This document shows positions 27,374 through 36,599 of a stretch of DNA of 64,000 nucleotides, one piece after another. Both the position numbers and the translations under genes were made by a program. Numbering within the stretch: position 1 is the first letter of the stretch; each line of letters opens with the position of its first letter. Below the pieces are notes generated by a model, which saw only the letters and a program-made list of their open reading frames with translations, was not told the origin of the DNA and ran no database searches. This stretch comes from Hyphomicrobiales bacterium (GTDB taxonomy: Bacteria; Pseudomonadota; Alphaproteobacteria; Rhizobiales; Devosiaceae). The stretch lies in assembly GCA_900470445.1 (NCBI GenBank), contig UCAU01000006.1, forward strand, positions 235,117 through 299,116, written 5' to 3'.

Positions 27374-28237
27374 TTAATTCTCCCGCTTGATGGCGCTCTC
27401 ATGCCAGCGATGGAGCGTCAGCCAGGAGATAAACGAAGTTAGCCCGAAGATGGCAATGCCGGTGCCGCACAGCATCAGCAAGGCAACGAAGAGGCGGGGC
27501 AGATTGAGCCGGTACTGGCTTTCCAGCAGCCGGAATGCGAGGCCCGCGCCCTGGCCAGCGGAACCGGCAGCGAACTCCGCGACGACCGCGGCAATCAGCG
27601 ACAGCCCGCCACCAATCCGCAACCCGGCCATGAAATAGGGCATCGAGGTCGGGATCTTGAGGTAGAGCAGCGTCTGCCAAGGCGAGGCGCCGTAAAGCTC
27701 GAACAGGTTCAAGAGGTTATGATCGACGCTCTTGAGGCCCTGCGCCATGTTGGAGAGGATGGGGAAGAAGGCCACGAGAAAGGCGCAGATGAGCAAAGCC
27801 GTCTGCGTGTCGGGCGCATAGATCAGCAGCAGCGGCGCAATGGCGATCATCGGCGTCACCTGCAGGATCACCGCGAAGGGAAACAGCGCCAGTTCGAGAA
27901 CGCGCGACTGCACCAGCAGGATCGCCAGCCCCACGCCGCCGATCAGGGCCAGAGCCAGGGCCATGAAGGTGATTTTGAGGGTGACGAGCAGGGCAGGCCA
28001 TAGCGTGGCGGAATCGGTGAACAGCGCGATGACGACATCGACCGGGCCAGGCAGGATGTATTTGGGAATGCCGTTGATCGTGACCAGCAAATGCCAGGCC
28101 GTGATCGCCAGTACCAGTGCGATAAGGGGGACTGCGATACGCAACACCTTTTCATTGGTGGTGGCGCGGGGGATCAGGGCCGCCACGGCGGCATCGGTGC
28201 CCGCCTCGGCTGCAGCGATAGTCTTGATCTGGTTCAT
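27374..28237 (-). CDS. ABC transporter permease (SsuC/ThiX/TauC type)
   Basis: The 287-residue protein has about six membrane segments and the permease-ATPase contact loop ELYGASPWQTLLYLKIPTSMP (about 192-212, given here only in outline), typical of the taurine/nitrate/pyrimidine family. It forms the inner-membrane channel of the importer with the ATPase, whose stop codon it overlaps by 4 bases. Confidence 0.9.
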   Translation of the reverse strand: MNQIKTIAAAEAGTDAAVAALIPRATTNEKVLRIAVPLIALVLAITAWHLLVTINGIPKYILPGPVDVVIALFTDSATLWPALLVTLKITFMALALALIGGVGLAILLVQSRVLELALFPFAVILQVTPMIAIAPLLLIYAPDTQTALLICAFLVAFFPILSNMAQGLKSVDHNLLNLFELYGASPWQTLLYLKIPTSMPYFMAGLRIGGGLSLIAAVVAEFAAGSAGQGAGLAFRLLESQYRLNLPRLFVALLMLCGTGIAIFGLTSFISWLTLHRWHESAIKREN

Positions 28238-29091
28238 GACGTGATCTCCGCAGCATGGATGGCGCGTTGCAGCGCATCCGAAACGGTCTGGCAGGTCTGC
28301 CGATAGCCCTCGGAATTGCGATAATCATGGTCGCGAACAGCGGGCTGGGCGATCTGCATATCGGTGAACACCTGGCCCGGCCGCGCCCGCATCACCACGA
28401 TACGGCTCGAGAGATAAGCAGACTCGTAGACCGAGTGGGTGACGAAAATCACCGTCATGCCGAACTGCTGCCACAGCCGCAGCACGTCGTCATTGAGCTT
28501 CTGGCGCGTGATTTCGTCGAGCGCCGCAAAGGGCTCATCCATCAGCAGCAGCTTGGGCCGCGTGACGATGGCACGCGCAATCGAGACGCGCATCCGCATG
28601 CCGCCGGACAGTTCGCGAGGATAGGACTTGGCGAAATCCGCCAGACCGACACTGGCCAGCCCTTCCATGATCCGCTCGCGCGCATCCGCCTTGGAAACGC
28701 CCCTGAGCTTGAGTGGCAGGTGCACATTGTCGAACACGCTAGCCCACGGCATCAGGGTCGGGTCTTGAAAGACAAACCCCACATCGCCCTCGGGCAGGCC
28801 CTTGGTGTTGATCTTGGACGATGGCCAATCGATGCTGCCCGAACTTGGCGCACCCAGCCCCGCAATGATGCGCAGGGCCGTCGACTTGCCGCAACCGGAG
28901 GGGCCGAGTAGCGAGATGAACTCGCCGGCTTTCACATCCAGCGACATGTCCTTGAGGGCCAGCGTGCCGTTGGAGAACACTTTGGTGACGTTGCGCATCG
29001 AGACGATGGCACGGGGAGCTTCGACCTCGATGGGACGAGCGGCGACGGCAGCTGATGTATCGGTCAATATCGGAACCCGGATTAGGGTCAA
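28234..29091 (-). CDS. ABC transporter ATP-binding protein
   Basis: The 285-residue ATPase shows Walker A GPSGCGKST, the signature LSGGMRMRVSIARAI, Walker B LLLMDEPFAALDE and the switch His in FVTHSVYES. It belongs to the SsuB/TauB/ThiZ branch that energises uptake of sulfonates, nitrate, or pyrimidine-like compounds. It begins 41 bases after the binding-protein gene. The N-terminal 30 residues before the ABC fold are variable, so a downstream start is possible. Confidence 0.92.
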   Translation of the reverse strand: MTLIRVPILTDTSAAVAARPIEVEAPRAIVSMRNVTKVFSNGTLALKDMSLDVKAGEFISLLGPSGCGKSTALRIIAGLGAPSSGSIDWPSSKINTKGLPEGDVGFVFQDPTLMPWASVFDNVHLPLKLRGVSKADARERIMEGLASVGLADFAKSYPRELSGGMRMRVSIARAIVTRPKLLLMDEPFAALDEITRQKLNDDVLRLWQQFGMTVIFVTHSVYESAYLSSRIVVMRARPGQVFTDMQIAQPAVRDHDYRNSEGYRQTCQTVSDALQRAIHAAEITS

Positions 29092-29132
29092 AACAGCGCG
29101 GACGGGATTGCCCGCGCCGATTGATCGCGGTG

Positions 29133-30143
29133 CTATTCGGCCTTGGCCAGTTCCAGACCCACGCCCTTGCAGACAAATGCGGTCGAGAACGACTTGGAGA
29201 TATCGATACCGGCTTCGTACACGCCGGCCTTGACCATCATGTCATAGAAAGCCTGCCAGCGTTCGGCCGTCATGCAGCCAATGCCCTGGGTCTCGGCTTC
29301 GCCTGATACAACCACGCCATATTCCTTGAGCTTGGCAATCGAGAAGGCGATCTGACCATCGGTCATCTCGGGATTGTCCTTCTTGATCAGGTCGTTAGCG
29401 GCTGTGTTGTCACCATAAAGGTAATTGTACCAGCCGATGATCGAGGCATCGACGAACCGCTGCACCAGATCTGGCTTGGTGTCGACGATCTCTTGCCGAG
29501 TTTCGATGGCGGTGGAGTAGGGGTCGTAGCCATAGTCGGCGAGCAGATAGATCTTGGGCGCCCAGCCGGTCTGGCGCTCGATTTCATAGGGCTCGGAGGT
29601 CAAATAGCCCTGCTGCACGGCCAGCGGATCGGCGATGAAGGGCGCGGGATTGAAAGTATAGGGCTCGTATTTGTCGTCGGAGAATCCCTCCATCGACGAC
29701 TTCATCCACGGCCAGAAGCCGCTGAACAGGCTGTCCTTGCCCAGGATCATCTTGCTGGCGCCGGTCAGGCTCGCGAGATCGGTAAAGGGTGCATCTGGAT
29801 GCGCCAGCAGGACCTGCGGGTCCTTCTGGAAAATCGCTGCGACGGTGACGACGGGGATGCCGCGCGATACCGAGTCGATCGTGCCCATGCCGCCCATGTA
29901 GAAATCCAGCTGACCGGCAACCAGGAGCTGACCATTTGGGGCCTGCGGGCCGCCCTGGCGGATGGTCACATCCAGGCCATACTTGGCGTAAGTGCCATCG
30001 GCGACGGCCTGGTAATAGCCGCCATGCTCGGCCTGGGCGAGCCAGTTGGTGCCGAACGTGACCTTGTCCTGGGCCGTGGCGGCGCCCGCCAAGGCACCGA
30101 AGATCAGGACCGAAGATGAGACGAGTTTGGTAATATCGTGCAT
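29133..30143 (-). CDS. ABC transporter substrate-binding protein (NMT1/THI5-like)
   Basis: The 336-residue periplasmic protein begins with a signal peptide ending ALAGAATAQ, then KVTFGTNWLAQAEHGGYYQA, which is the opening strand of NMT1/THI5-like binding proteins. Members bind thiamine pyrimidine precursors, riboflavin, hydantoins or similar heterocycles. The ATG at 30143 is chosen over an earlier in-frame start because of GGGGAG upstream and the signal peptide. It is the first gene of the minus-strand operon. Confidence 0.88.
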   Translation of the reverse strand: MHDITKLVSSSVLIFGALAGAATAQDKVTFGTNWLAQAEHGGYYQAVADGTYAKYGLDVTIRQGGPQAPNGQLLVAGQLDFYMGGMGTIDSVSRGIPVVTVAAIFQKDPQVLLAHPDAPFTDLASLTGASKMILGKDSLFSGFWPWMKSSMEGFSDDKYEPYTFNPAPFIADPLAVQQGYLTSEPYEIERQTGWAPKIYLLADYGYDPYSTAIETRQEIVDTKPDLVQRFVDASIIGWYNYLYGDNTAANDLIKKDNPEMTDGQIAFSIAKLKEYGVVVSGEAETQGIGCMTAERWQAFYDMMVKAGVYEAGIDISKSFSTAFVCKGVGLELAKAE

Positions 30144-30255
30144 GTTGCGCTCCCCGGCATGGCTATGAGCAGCCACGACCAATTTCTGTGCGACCGCGTC
30201 GCTTGCGCAATTGTTGTCCCGGTCTTGGTCTGTTGTGAAGTCAAAAAATGAGCAG

Positions 30256-30292
30256 CTGCACAAAATGCCTGCCATGCATGCAAATCGTGCAG
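30256..30292. promoter_or_regulatory. inverted repeat in the divergent control region
   Basis: CTGCAC (30256-30261) is mirrored by GTGCAG (30287-30292) around a centre containing the palindrome TGCATGCA. It lies in the 210-base gap between the importer operon and the RidA gene, where a shared regulator would be expected to bind. No regulator gene is present nearby, so this is a weak proposal. Confidence 0.3.
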
Positions 30293-30353
30293 TTTGGGCT
30301 AGGCAAGCGGTTTACCGGACGCTAGCATCGCCACCTCAAGGAAGTTTTTAACT

Positions 30354-30743
30354 ATGGCGACGCCCCTCTCTCCCCACCAGATTCATCCGCCGTTCGCGCC
30401 TTATAGCCACGGCATTGTCGTGCCGCCGGGGCAGCGTCTGGTGTTCTGTTCTGGCCAATTGGGCATTGGGGCAGACAAGATTGTGCCGCCCGACTGCGCA
30501 GGCCAAACGCGCATCTGTTTTGACAATATCGCCGCCATTCTGGGCGAGGCCGGCATGACGCTCGCCAATATCATCCGCATCAATGCCTATGTGACGGGCA
30601 GGGAGCACCTGCCGGACTATATGGGCGTGCGCAACGTGCTGTTTGCCGAGCCCTATCCCGCCTCGACTCTCATGATCGTTTCCGGCTTCGCCCGGCCCGA
30701 ATTTGTGGTCGAAATAGAAGCCATTGCCGCCGGCCCAGCCTGA
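30354..30743 (+). CDS. RidA/YjgF/UK114-like protein lacking the usual catalytic arginine
   Basis: The 129-residue protein has the RidA fold pattern (FCSGQLGIG, INAYVTGREHLPDYMGVRN, VEIEAIA at the end). In RidA enamine/imine deaminases an Arg follows the FPA motif; here the sequence is YPASTLMIV, with Ser104 at that place. It therefore probably belongs to a Rid subgroup with a different reaction. The start has AAGGAAG nine bases upstream. It is divergent from the importer operon and precedes the creatininase-like gene. Confidence 0.82.
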   Translation: MATPLSPHQIHPPFAPYSHGIVVPPGQRLVFCSGQLGIGADKIVPPDCAGQTRICFDNIAAILGEAGMTLANIIRINAYVTGREHLPDYMGVRNVLFAEPYPASTLMIVSGFARPEFVVEIEAIAAGPA

Positions 30744-30753
30744 GGACCTTTCT

Positions 30754-31545
30754 ATGACCCGCAAAATCTGGTGGACCGACTTTTCCGCGTCCGATTTCAA
30801 CAATATCGACCCGGCAAAGACCATTGCCATCCTGCCCATCGCGGCCGTCGAGCAACATGGCCCCCATCTGCCGGTGGGCGTGGACACGATCATCAACCAG
30901 TCGATGATGGAGCTATTGGCGGCCCGCGCGCCGGCCGAGCTCGATATTCGCATCCTGCCGGTTCAGGCCATCGGCAAATCCAACGAACATATCTGGGCCA
31001 AGGGCACGATCAGCCACAAGGTAACCAATCTGATCGATGCCTGGACACAGATTGGGCTGGAAGTGGCGCGGGCAGGGGTCCGCAAGATCATTTTCGTCAA
31101 TTCGCATGGCGGCAATGAAGAGATCATGGGCATCGTCGCCCGCGAAATGCGGGTGCAAGCTGGCATGCTGGCGGTCAAAAGCGGCTGGCGCTTCACGCCG
31201 GTAGGCCTATTGAGCGAGCTCGAACGACGCCACGGCATCCATGGCGGGGATGCTGAAACCTCGCTCATTCTGCATTTCAGGCCCGATCTGGTCGATATGA
31301 GCCGCGCCGAGAACTTCGTCTCCATCGCCGCGCGCGACGAAGCCGAATACAAATATCTGCGGCCCACCGGCGCCTTCGGTCACACCTATGCGTGGATCGC
31401 CTCGGACATAAATCCGGGCGGCGCGGTTGGCGATGCGTCCATTGCAACGGCAGAGAAGGGCCGCGAGATCGCCGAGCACAACGTCACCGGCATGCTCGAA
31501 GTCCTCGCCGAAATCGAACGCATGCCGCTGCCGGGCAGTCGCTAG
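30754..31545 (+). CDS. creatininase family amidohydrolase
   Basis: The 263-residue enzyme carries the metal ligands of the creatininase family: AAVEQHGPHLPVGVDT (Glu, His, Asp), VNSHGGNEEI (His) and HGGDAETSL (Glu). The family includes creatinine amidohydrolase, formylaminopyrimidine deformylases such as ArfB, and 3-dehydro-inosose hydrolase. It begins 10 bases after the RidA-like stop with GAGGA upstream. The substrate is unknown, but pairing with a CodA-type enzyme suggests a cyclic amide or amidine. Confidence 0.88.
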   Translation: MTRKIWWTDFSASDFNNIDPAKTIAILPIAAVEQHGPHLPVGVDTIINQSMMELLAARAPAELDIRILPVQAIGKSNEHIWAKGTISHKVTNLIDAWTQIGLEVARAGVRKIIFVNSHGGNEEIMGIVAREMRVQAGMLAVKSGWRFTPVGLLSELERRHGIHGGDAETSLILHFRPDLVDMSRAENFVSIAARDEAEYKYLRPTGAFGHTYAWIASDINPGGAVGDASIATAEKGREIAEHNVTGMLEVLAEIERMPLPGSR

Positions 31546-31620
31546 GCAGGAACGGCGGTTTATCGGAACGGTGCAGTGGGCGGGTCTGGCCAGTGGCCTT
31601 TGCCGCATATCCATCATTCG

Positions 31621-31636
31621 CATAATATATATTATG
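31621..31636. promoter_or_regulatory. perfect 16-base AT palindrome, possible operator
   Basis: CATAATATATATTATG is a perfect palindrome in GC-rich DNA. It lies in a 152-base gap between the ends of two convergent genes, where no promoter is expected. It lacks the GC stem of a terminator. It may be a protein-binding site or a relic. Confidence 0.35.
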
Positions 31637-31697
31637 GAACTAAAATGGATCAAAATGCCTAGGCATTGCGGGCCTTTGAGCCAACTGCACCACAAAC

Positions 31698-32534
31698 CTA
31701 GCGATTGAGGATGCGCCCCGATACCACGTCGATCTGCATGCCATCGAATGCCGGCGTGACATTTGCCGGCGTTGCGGTTTCGGTTGCACGGTAGTCGAGA
31801 TCGATATGCATGTTGGTGAGCACGGCTTGGCTGGGTGTGAATTGGGCGATCAGGTCCAAGGTCTCAGGCAAGCTTAGGTGGCTGGGATGCGGCGTCGGCC
31901 GTAGAGCATCGATGACCCAGATCGAGAGGCCCGAGATCGCCTTATGCGATTGCGGCGGAAAGCCCGACAGATCGCAGCAATAGGCAAAGTCGCCGACGCG
32001 GAAGCCCAGCGAGGAAATATCGCCATGGGTCTGCTCGAAGGCCTGGACTGCGATAGAGCCGCCCGGCCCTTCGACGACGCATTTCGCGTCGGGAGCGATC
32101 GTGTGAGCGCTCAAGATGGGCGGATACGAACTGCCGGACGGCGCGGTGAAGCAATAGCCGAAGGCTTCGCGGAGGCGTTCGCCAGTGACCTGGGTGAAGT
32201 ACACGTCGACCAAGCGGCGATTGTGCAGCGCCAATACGCGCAGATCATCGATGCCATGGGTGTGGTCGGCATGCTCATGGGTGTAGAACACGGCGTCGAC
32301 GCGATCGACTTGAGCGTCCAGCAGCTGCTCGCGCAGATCGCAGCCGGTGTCGATTAGGACCCGTGTCGGCTCGCTGCTGCCGTCGCTCCAGCCCTCGATG
32401 AGCAAGGAACAGCGCCGCCGCCGGTTGCGCGGTTCGGCCGGGTCGCAATCGCCCCAGACATTGCCGATGCGCGGCACGCCGCCCGATGAGCCGCACCCCA
32501 GGATCGTTGCGATGATCCGTTGCGCAGCCGCCAT
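31698..32534 (-). CDS. MBL-fold metallo-hydrolase (PhnP-like)
   Basis: The 278-residue protein starts with TILGCGSSGGVPRIG and has the zinc motif THEHADHTHGIDDLR, followed by later His/Asp ligands (EQTHGD, CCDLSGF). This is the PhnP-like branch of the metallo-beta-lactamase fold, phosphodiesterases acting on cyclic or nucleotide-type phosphates. It is the last gene of the tmk-holB-metG-tatD operon, the usual place for it in Hyphomicrobiales. Confidence 0.85.
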   Translation of the reverse strand: MAAAQRIIATILGCGSSGGVPRIGNVWGDCDPAEPRNRRRRCSLLIEGWSDGSSEPTRVLIDTGCDLREQLLDAQVDRVDAVFYTHEHADHTHGIDDLRVLALHNRRLVDVYFTQVTGERLREAFGYCFTAPSGSSYPPILSAHTIAPDAKCVVEGPGGSIAVQAFEQTHGDISSLGFRVGDFAYCCDLSGFPPQSHKAISGLSIWVIDALRPTPHPSHLSLPETLDLIAQFTPSQAVLTNMHIDLDYRATETATPANVTPAFDGMQIDVVSGRILNR

Positions 32535-33317
32535 CTAGGCGCTCAAACCGGTTTTGGCGAAGAGCCGCGCAAAATTGGCCGTGGTCTGCTGACCCAGCGT
32601 CGCCAAATCGATGCCTCGGACTTCGGCCAGTTTTTCCGCCGTATGCCGCACGAATGACGGCTCATTGGACTGACCGCGATGCGGAATCGGCGCCAGATAT
32701 GGTGCGTCGGTCTCCACCAGATAACGATCCGCCGGGACGATCTTGGCCACGTCGCGGATTTCCTCGGCATTTCGGAAGGTGATAATGCCCGAAAACGAGA
32801 TATAGCCGCCCAAAGCGAGCGCCCTGTTGGCCAAATCCGTCCCCGCCGTGAAGCAATGCAGCACGAAGGGGAAGGCCCCCTGCCCGCTCTCTTCTTCGAG
32901 GATAGCCGCCATGTCATCATCGGCCGCGCGGCTGTGGATAACCAGTGGAAGACCTGTGGATCGCGCCGCCGCGATGTGACGGCGCAAGCCGGTGGCCTGC
33001 GCCTCGCGCGGCGCATTGTCATAGAAATAGTCGAGCCCGGCTTCACCGATCGCAACGCAGCGCGGATGGGCCGAAAGCCGGATCAAATCCTCGGTTTGGA
33101 TATGCAATTCTTGGTCCGCATTATGCGGATGCGTGCCGACCGAGCACCAGACGTTCGGGAAACGTTCCGCAATGGCTGCGTATGTGGAAAAGTTATCCAC
33201 ACGTGTGGATATCGTCACCATGCCATCGACGCCCGCCGCCGCCGCACGCGCCATCACGCCGTCGATATCACCGGCCAGGGCCTCGAAGTCGAGATGGCAA
33301 TGACTGTCGATCAGCAT
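32535..33317 (-). CDS. tatD: TatD family metal-dependent hydrolase (DNase)
   Basis: The 260-residue protein has the TatD motifs DSHCHLDFEA at the N-terminus, AIGEAGLDYFYD (metal Glu) and LVETDAPYLAP (metal Asp). TatD proteins are 3'-5' exonucleases/deoxyribonucleases. It follows metG by 2 bases and abuts the MBL gene. The coding sequence contains a tight group of DnaA-box-like 9-mers at 33183-33212. Confidence 0.92.
   Translation of the reverse strand: MLIDSHCHLDFEALAGDIDGVMARAAAAGVDGMVTISTRVDNFSTYAAIAERFPNVWCSVGTHPHNADQELHIQTEDLIRLSAHPRCVAIGEAGLDYFYDNAPREAQATGLRRHIAAARSTGLPLVIHSRAADDDMAAILEEESGQGAFPFVLHCFTAGTDLANRALALGGYISFSGIITFRNAEEIRDVAKIVPADRYLVETDAPYLAPIPHRGQSNEPSFVRHTAEKLAEVRGIDLATLGQQTTANFARLFAKTGLSA
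33183..33212. promoter_or_regulatory. cluster of DnaA-box-like sequences within tatD
   Basis: Three 9-mers stand almost side by side: TGTGGAAAA (33183, reverse of TTTTCCACA), TTATCCACA (33193, exact consensus) and TGTGGATAT (33204, reverse of ATATCCACA). A further exact box in reverse (TGTGGATAA) is at 32933-32941. They are inside a coding sequence, so they could be chance or a DnaA-binding site. Confidence 0.35.
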
Positions 33318-33319
33318 GG

Positions 33320-34870
33320 TCAGGACGCCTTGCGCTCGAGCCGCGCGAAAACGCCCTGCGGCACCGGCAAAGCCGCGCCGGTCTGCAGCCCATTAGCAAG
33401 CCGCGCGGCCGCCAGAGTGCGTTCCTCGGCCGGAACAGCCAGTTGATCAAGGATCGCATTGGCCGATTTCGGCACAAAAGCCAGCAGCGGAATGATCAGC
33501 CGGCGAACCACATCCGCCGTCAGATAGAGCACCGAGCCCATACGCACCGGATCGGTTTTCTTCAGCGCCCACGGCTCCTGGGCCGCGAAATAGTTATTCG
33601 CCGCACTCAGCGCCGCGATGATCGCGCCGGCCGCCTCATGCACCAGCTGGCCATCCATGGCTCGCTGCGCCTCAGCCAACGCCGTTTCGACCTCGGCCAT
33701 AATAGCCTCGTCGTCCGGCGTTATCCCGGCATATTCCGGTACCAGGCCATCGCAGTTCTTGTTGATCATCGAGAGCGAACGCTGCGCCAGATTGCCCAGA
33801 TTGTTGGCAAGATCGGCATTGACGCGGTTGACCAATTTATCGCGGCTATAATCGCCATCCTGCCCGAAAGACACTTCGCGGAGCAGGAAATAGCGCAGCT
33901 GATCGACGCCGAATTCCTCAGCAAGTTCAAACGGATCGACCACATTGCCGAGCGACTTGCTCATCTTCTGGCCGTCCACGGTCAGGAAGCCATGCGCAAA
34001 CACGCGATGCTGCACATCGATACCCGCGCTCATCAGGAAAGCGGGCCAATAGACGGTGTGGAAGCGAATGATGTCCTTGCCGACCACATGCAGATCGGCC
34101 GGCCAAAACTTCTTAAACAGCGTGCTCTGCTCATCGGGAAAGCCCAGGCCGCTGATGTAATTCGTTAGCGCATCGACCCATACATACATCACATGCCCAG
34201 GCGCGCCCGGCACGGGAACGCCCCAATCGAACGTGGTGCGAGAAATCGACAGGTCTTTCAGGCCGCTTTTGACGAAAGAAATGATTTCATTGCGCCGCTC
34301 CTTGGGCGCGATGAAATCCGGGTTGCTCTCGTAGAGATCGAGCAGCTTCTGCTGGTAGGCCGACAGGCGGAAGAAATAGGTCGGCTCTTCGACCCAGTTC
34401 ACCTCGGCGCCGGATGGGGCAAAGCGCTTGCCATCCTTTTCCGTTAGTTCGTCCTCGTCGAAATAGGCTTCGTCGCGCACCGAATACCAGCCCTTATAGG
34501 TCGACTGGAAAATGTCGCCATTATTGCTCGCGGCCATTTTGGACCAGATCGCCTGGCTGGCTTCGTGGTGACGCGGCTCGGTGGTGCGGATAAAATCGTC
34601 GTTAGAGATGTCCAACAGCTCGGCCAGCCGGCGGAATTCGCCGGAATTGCGATCGGCCAACTCGCGCGGAGTGACGCCCTGCGCTGCGGCAGTCTGCACC
34701 ATCTTGATGCCATGCTCGTCAGTGCCGGTCAGGAAATAGACTTCGCGGCCTTCCAGCCGCTTCCAGCGGGCGATGGCGTCGGTCGCGATCATCTCATAGG
34801 CGTGCCCGATATGGGGCGCTCCATTGGGATAGGAGATCGCTGTGGTGACGTAGAAGGGCTTTGCGGTCAT
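33320..34870 (-). CDS. metG: methionyl-tRNA synthetase
   Basis: The 516-residue class I synthetase has the HIGH-type motif [15 protein letters not shown] near the N-terminus and the KMSKS loop [15 protein letters not shown]. An anticodon-binding helical domain follows, and no C-terminal tRNA-binding extension is present, the short form usual in Alphaproteobacteria. The ATG at 34870 overlaps the holB stop (ATGA); the in-frame extension further upstream is the end of holB in another frame. Confidence 0.95.
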   Translation of the reverse strand: MTAKPFYVTTAISYPNGAPHIGHAYEMIATDAIARWKRLEGREVYFLTGTDEHGIKMVQTAAAQGVTPRELADRNSGEFRRLAELLDISNDDFIRTTEPRHHEASQAIWSKMAASNNGDIFQSTYKGWYSVRDEAYFDEDELTEKDGKRFAPSGAEVNWVEEPTYFFRLSAYQQKLLDLYESNPDFIAPKERRNEIISFVKSGLKDLSISRTTFDWGVPVPGAPGHVMYVWVDALTNYISGLGFPDEQSTLFKKFWPADLHVVGKDIIRFHTVYWPAFLMSAGIDVQHRVFAHGFLTVDGQKMSKSLGNVVDPFELAEEFGVDQLRYFLLREVSFGQDGDYSRDKLVNRVNADLANNLGNLAQRSLSMINKNCDGLVPEYAGITPDDEAIMAEVETALAEAQRAMDGQLVHEAAGAIIAALSAANNYFAAQEPWALKKTDPVRMGSVLYLTADVVRRLIIPLLAFVPKSANAILDQLAVPAEERTLAAARLANGLQTGAALPVPQGVFARLERKAS

Positions 34871-35895
34871 CGTGGCTCGGCGGAAACGGGAACAGTCAGT
34901 GAAACATGCTTTCTGATCGCATCGAAAATGGCGGCCAGCGTCTGTTTCATGTCCAGATTGATGCTGTCGGCCTCGGCGAGCAGGGCGTGTGCCTTGTCCC
35001 ATAGCTCGTTGGCAGAGGCAAGGCGCTTGCGGGCGCCTGTCTGCATGGCCGCATTGCGGGCTTCGTCGGCCATCCAGTCATCGAGCATTTCGCGGGCGAA
35101 CGACAATTCGGTGCTTTGCGCATCGGCCCCAAGAGCATCCGCCAATTGCAGGCCGACGCCGGCAGGGTGACGCAACGGATCGGCCAGCCAGGCTTGCAAC
35201 GCACCTAGAGCCGAGCCTTCCTCTAGCGCCAGCGTCTCAAACGCCCTGCGCGGTCGCCCGCCAGCAAGCGCAACGGCCCGCCACAATTCGGCCTCGCCCA
35301 AGGCATCCCCCTGCTCCATCAACGCTGCGGCGACATCGGCATCGGCAATCGGCCGCAGCGCCAGGTTGTGGCAGCGTGATTTGATGGTCGGCAGCAACTG
35401 TCCGGGGCGGTGCGATACCAGCAGGAATGTGGTGTCCGCGGGTGGTTCTTCCAGCGTTTTCAGCAGGGCATTGGCGGCTGATGGATTGCAGTCGTCGATG
35501 CTGTCGATGATGGCGATCCGGTGCCCCGCCCTGCCCCGCGTATGATGGAGGGAATCGCGCACCTCGCGGACGTCCTCGACGCGGATAACTGTATAATAAC
35601 CCTTGCCGTCCTTGGGGCGGCGGCGCAGCAGGAAGAGGTTGGGGTGGGACATTGCCGCTACCTGTTCCTCGACGCGCCCCGCATCCTCGTCGCCCGTCGC
35701 CACCAGAATCGCGGCGGCGATTTCAAAGGCGAACGTGGCTTTCCCTATGCCCTGCGGCCCATGCAGCAGGATGGCGCCCGGCAGGCGGCGTTCGGCAATA
35801 TTGGCAAAAATGGCGTTGCGCGCAGCATCATGCCCACGCGCCCGCTGGCGCCGCTCAGGTAGCGGCACATCCTCGATGGCGTCCGGGTCGCTCAT
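34867..35895 (-). CDS. holB: DNA polymerase III subunit delta'
   Basis: The 342-residue clamp-loader subunit has a Walker A-like [15 protein letters not shown] (Lys kept, next residue Ala) and the segment [20 protein letters not shown] ending in the SRC motif KSRCHN. It helps load the sliding clamp. The ATG at 35895 overlaps the tmk stop by 4 bases, giving a tmk-holB-metG chain of coupled genes. Confidence 0.92.
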   Translation of the reverse strand: MSDPDAIEDVPLPERRQRARGHDAARNAIFANIAERRLPGAILLHGPQGIGKATFAFEIAAAILVATGDEDAGRVEEQVAAMSHPNLFLLRRRPKDGKGYYTVIRVEDVREVRDSLHHTRGRAGHRIAIIDSIDDCNPSAANALLKTLEEPPADTTFLLVSHRPGQLLPTIKSRCHNLALRPIADADVAAALMEQGDALGEAELWRAVALAGGRPRRAFETLALEEGSALGALQAWLADPLRHPAGVGLQLADALGADAQSTELSFAREMLDDWMADEARNAAMQTGARKRLASANELWDKAHALLAEADSINLDMKQTLAAIFDAIRKHVSLTVPVSAEPR

Positions 35896-36578
35896 GCCTG
35901 CGAACCACGCAGCAATTCGGGAAACCGCTGGCAAACCGCGTCCCAGATCGTGGTTTCCAGGGCATCCGCGCTCTGTTCCGCCGTGATCACGACGCAGCGG
36001 TTCGCATTGTTGCGGGCAATTTCAAGAAACCCCTCGCGCAGCCGCTTGTGCCAGTTCAGGTCTTCCTTTTCGAAGCGATCGCCCGTCTGGGCCAGCCCGT
36101 CCTCGATGGCGCGCAGAGCCACGCGCTTGAACGCGGTTTCGGGGTCCATGTCCAGAATGATCGTCAGATCGGGGGTATGCCCGTCGAGGGCCAGGGTTTC
36201 GAGCCCGCGGATAAGTTTGTCATCGACGCCGCCGGTCAGGCCCTGATAGGCCCGGGTCGAATCGTGGAAGCGGTCGCAGATCACCCAGGTGCCAGCTTGC
36301 AGGTTCGGTTCGATCAGCTGCGTGACGTGATCCAGCCGCGCGGCCGCAAACAACACGGCCTCGGCCCCGGCGCCCCAGCTCTCCGAGCGTCCTTGTAGGA
36401 TGAACGAGCGGATCGCTTCGGCGCGTGGCGTGCCGCCGGGCTCGCGCGTACGCATGGCCTCGATCGACAGGCGATGCAGATTGGCCAGCAGGCGTTTGAC
36501 CTGCGTCGATTTGCCGACGCCTTCGCCACCTTCAAAGGTGATGAAACGGGCCCGGTTGGTTTTTGGCGCTTCCAGCAT
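35892..36578 (-). CDS. tmk: thymidylate kinase
   Basis: The 228-residue kinase has the P-loop ITFEGGEGVGKSTQ, the DR motif VICDRFHDSTRAYQG and the lid region. It converts dTMP to dTDP. It starts the tightly overlapping tmk-holB-metG-tatD gene chain and lies 21 bases behind dacA. Confidence 0.95.
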   Translation of the reverse strand: MLEAPKTNRARFITFEGGEGVGKSTQVKRLLANLHRLSIEAMRTREPGGTPRAEAIRSFILQGRSESWGAGAEAVLFAAARLDHVTQLIEPNLQAGTWVICDRFHDSTRAYQGLTGGVDDKLIRGLETLALDGHTPDLTIILDMDPETAFKRVALRAIEDGLAQTGDRFEKEDLNWHKRLREGFLEIARNNANRCVVITAEQSADALETTIWDAVCQRFPELLRGSQA

Positions 36579-36599
36579 CAGCCAGTCTTTATCCCAGTC

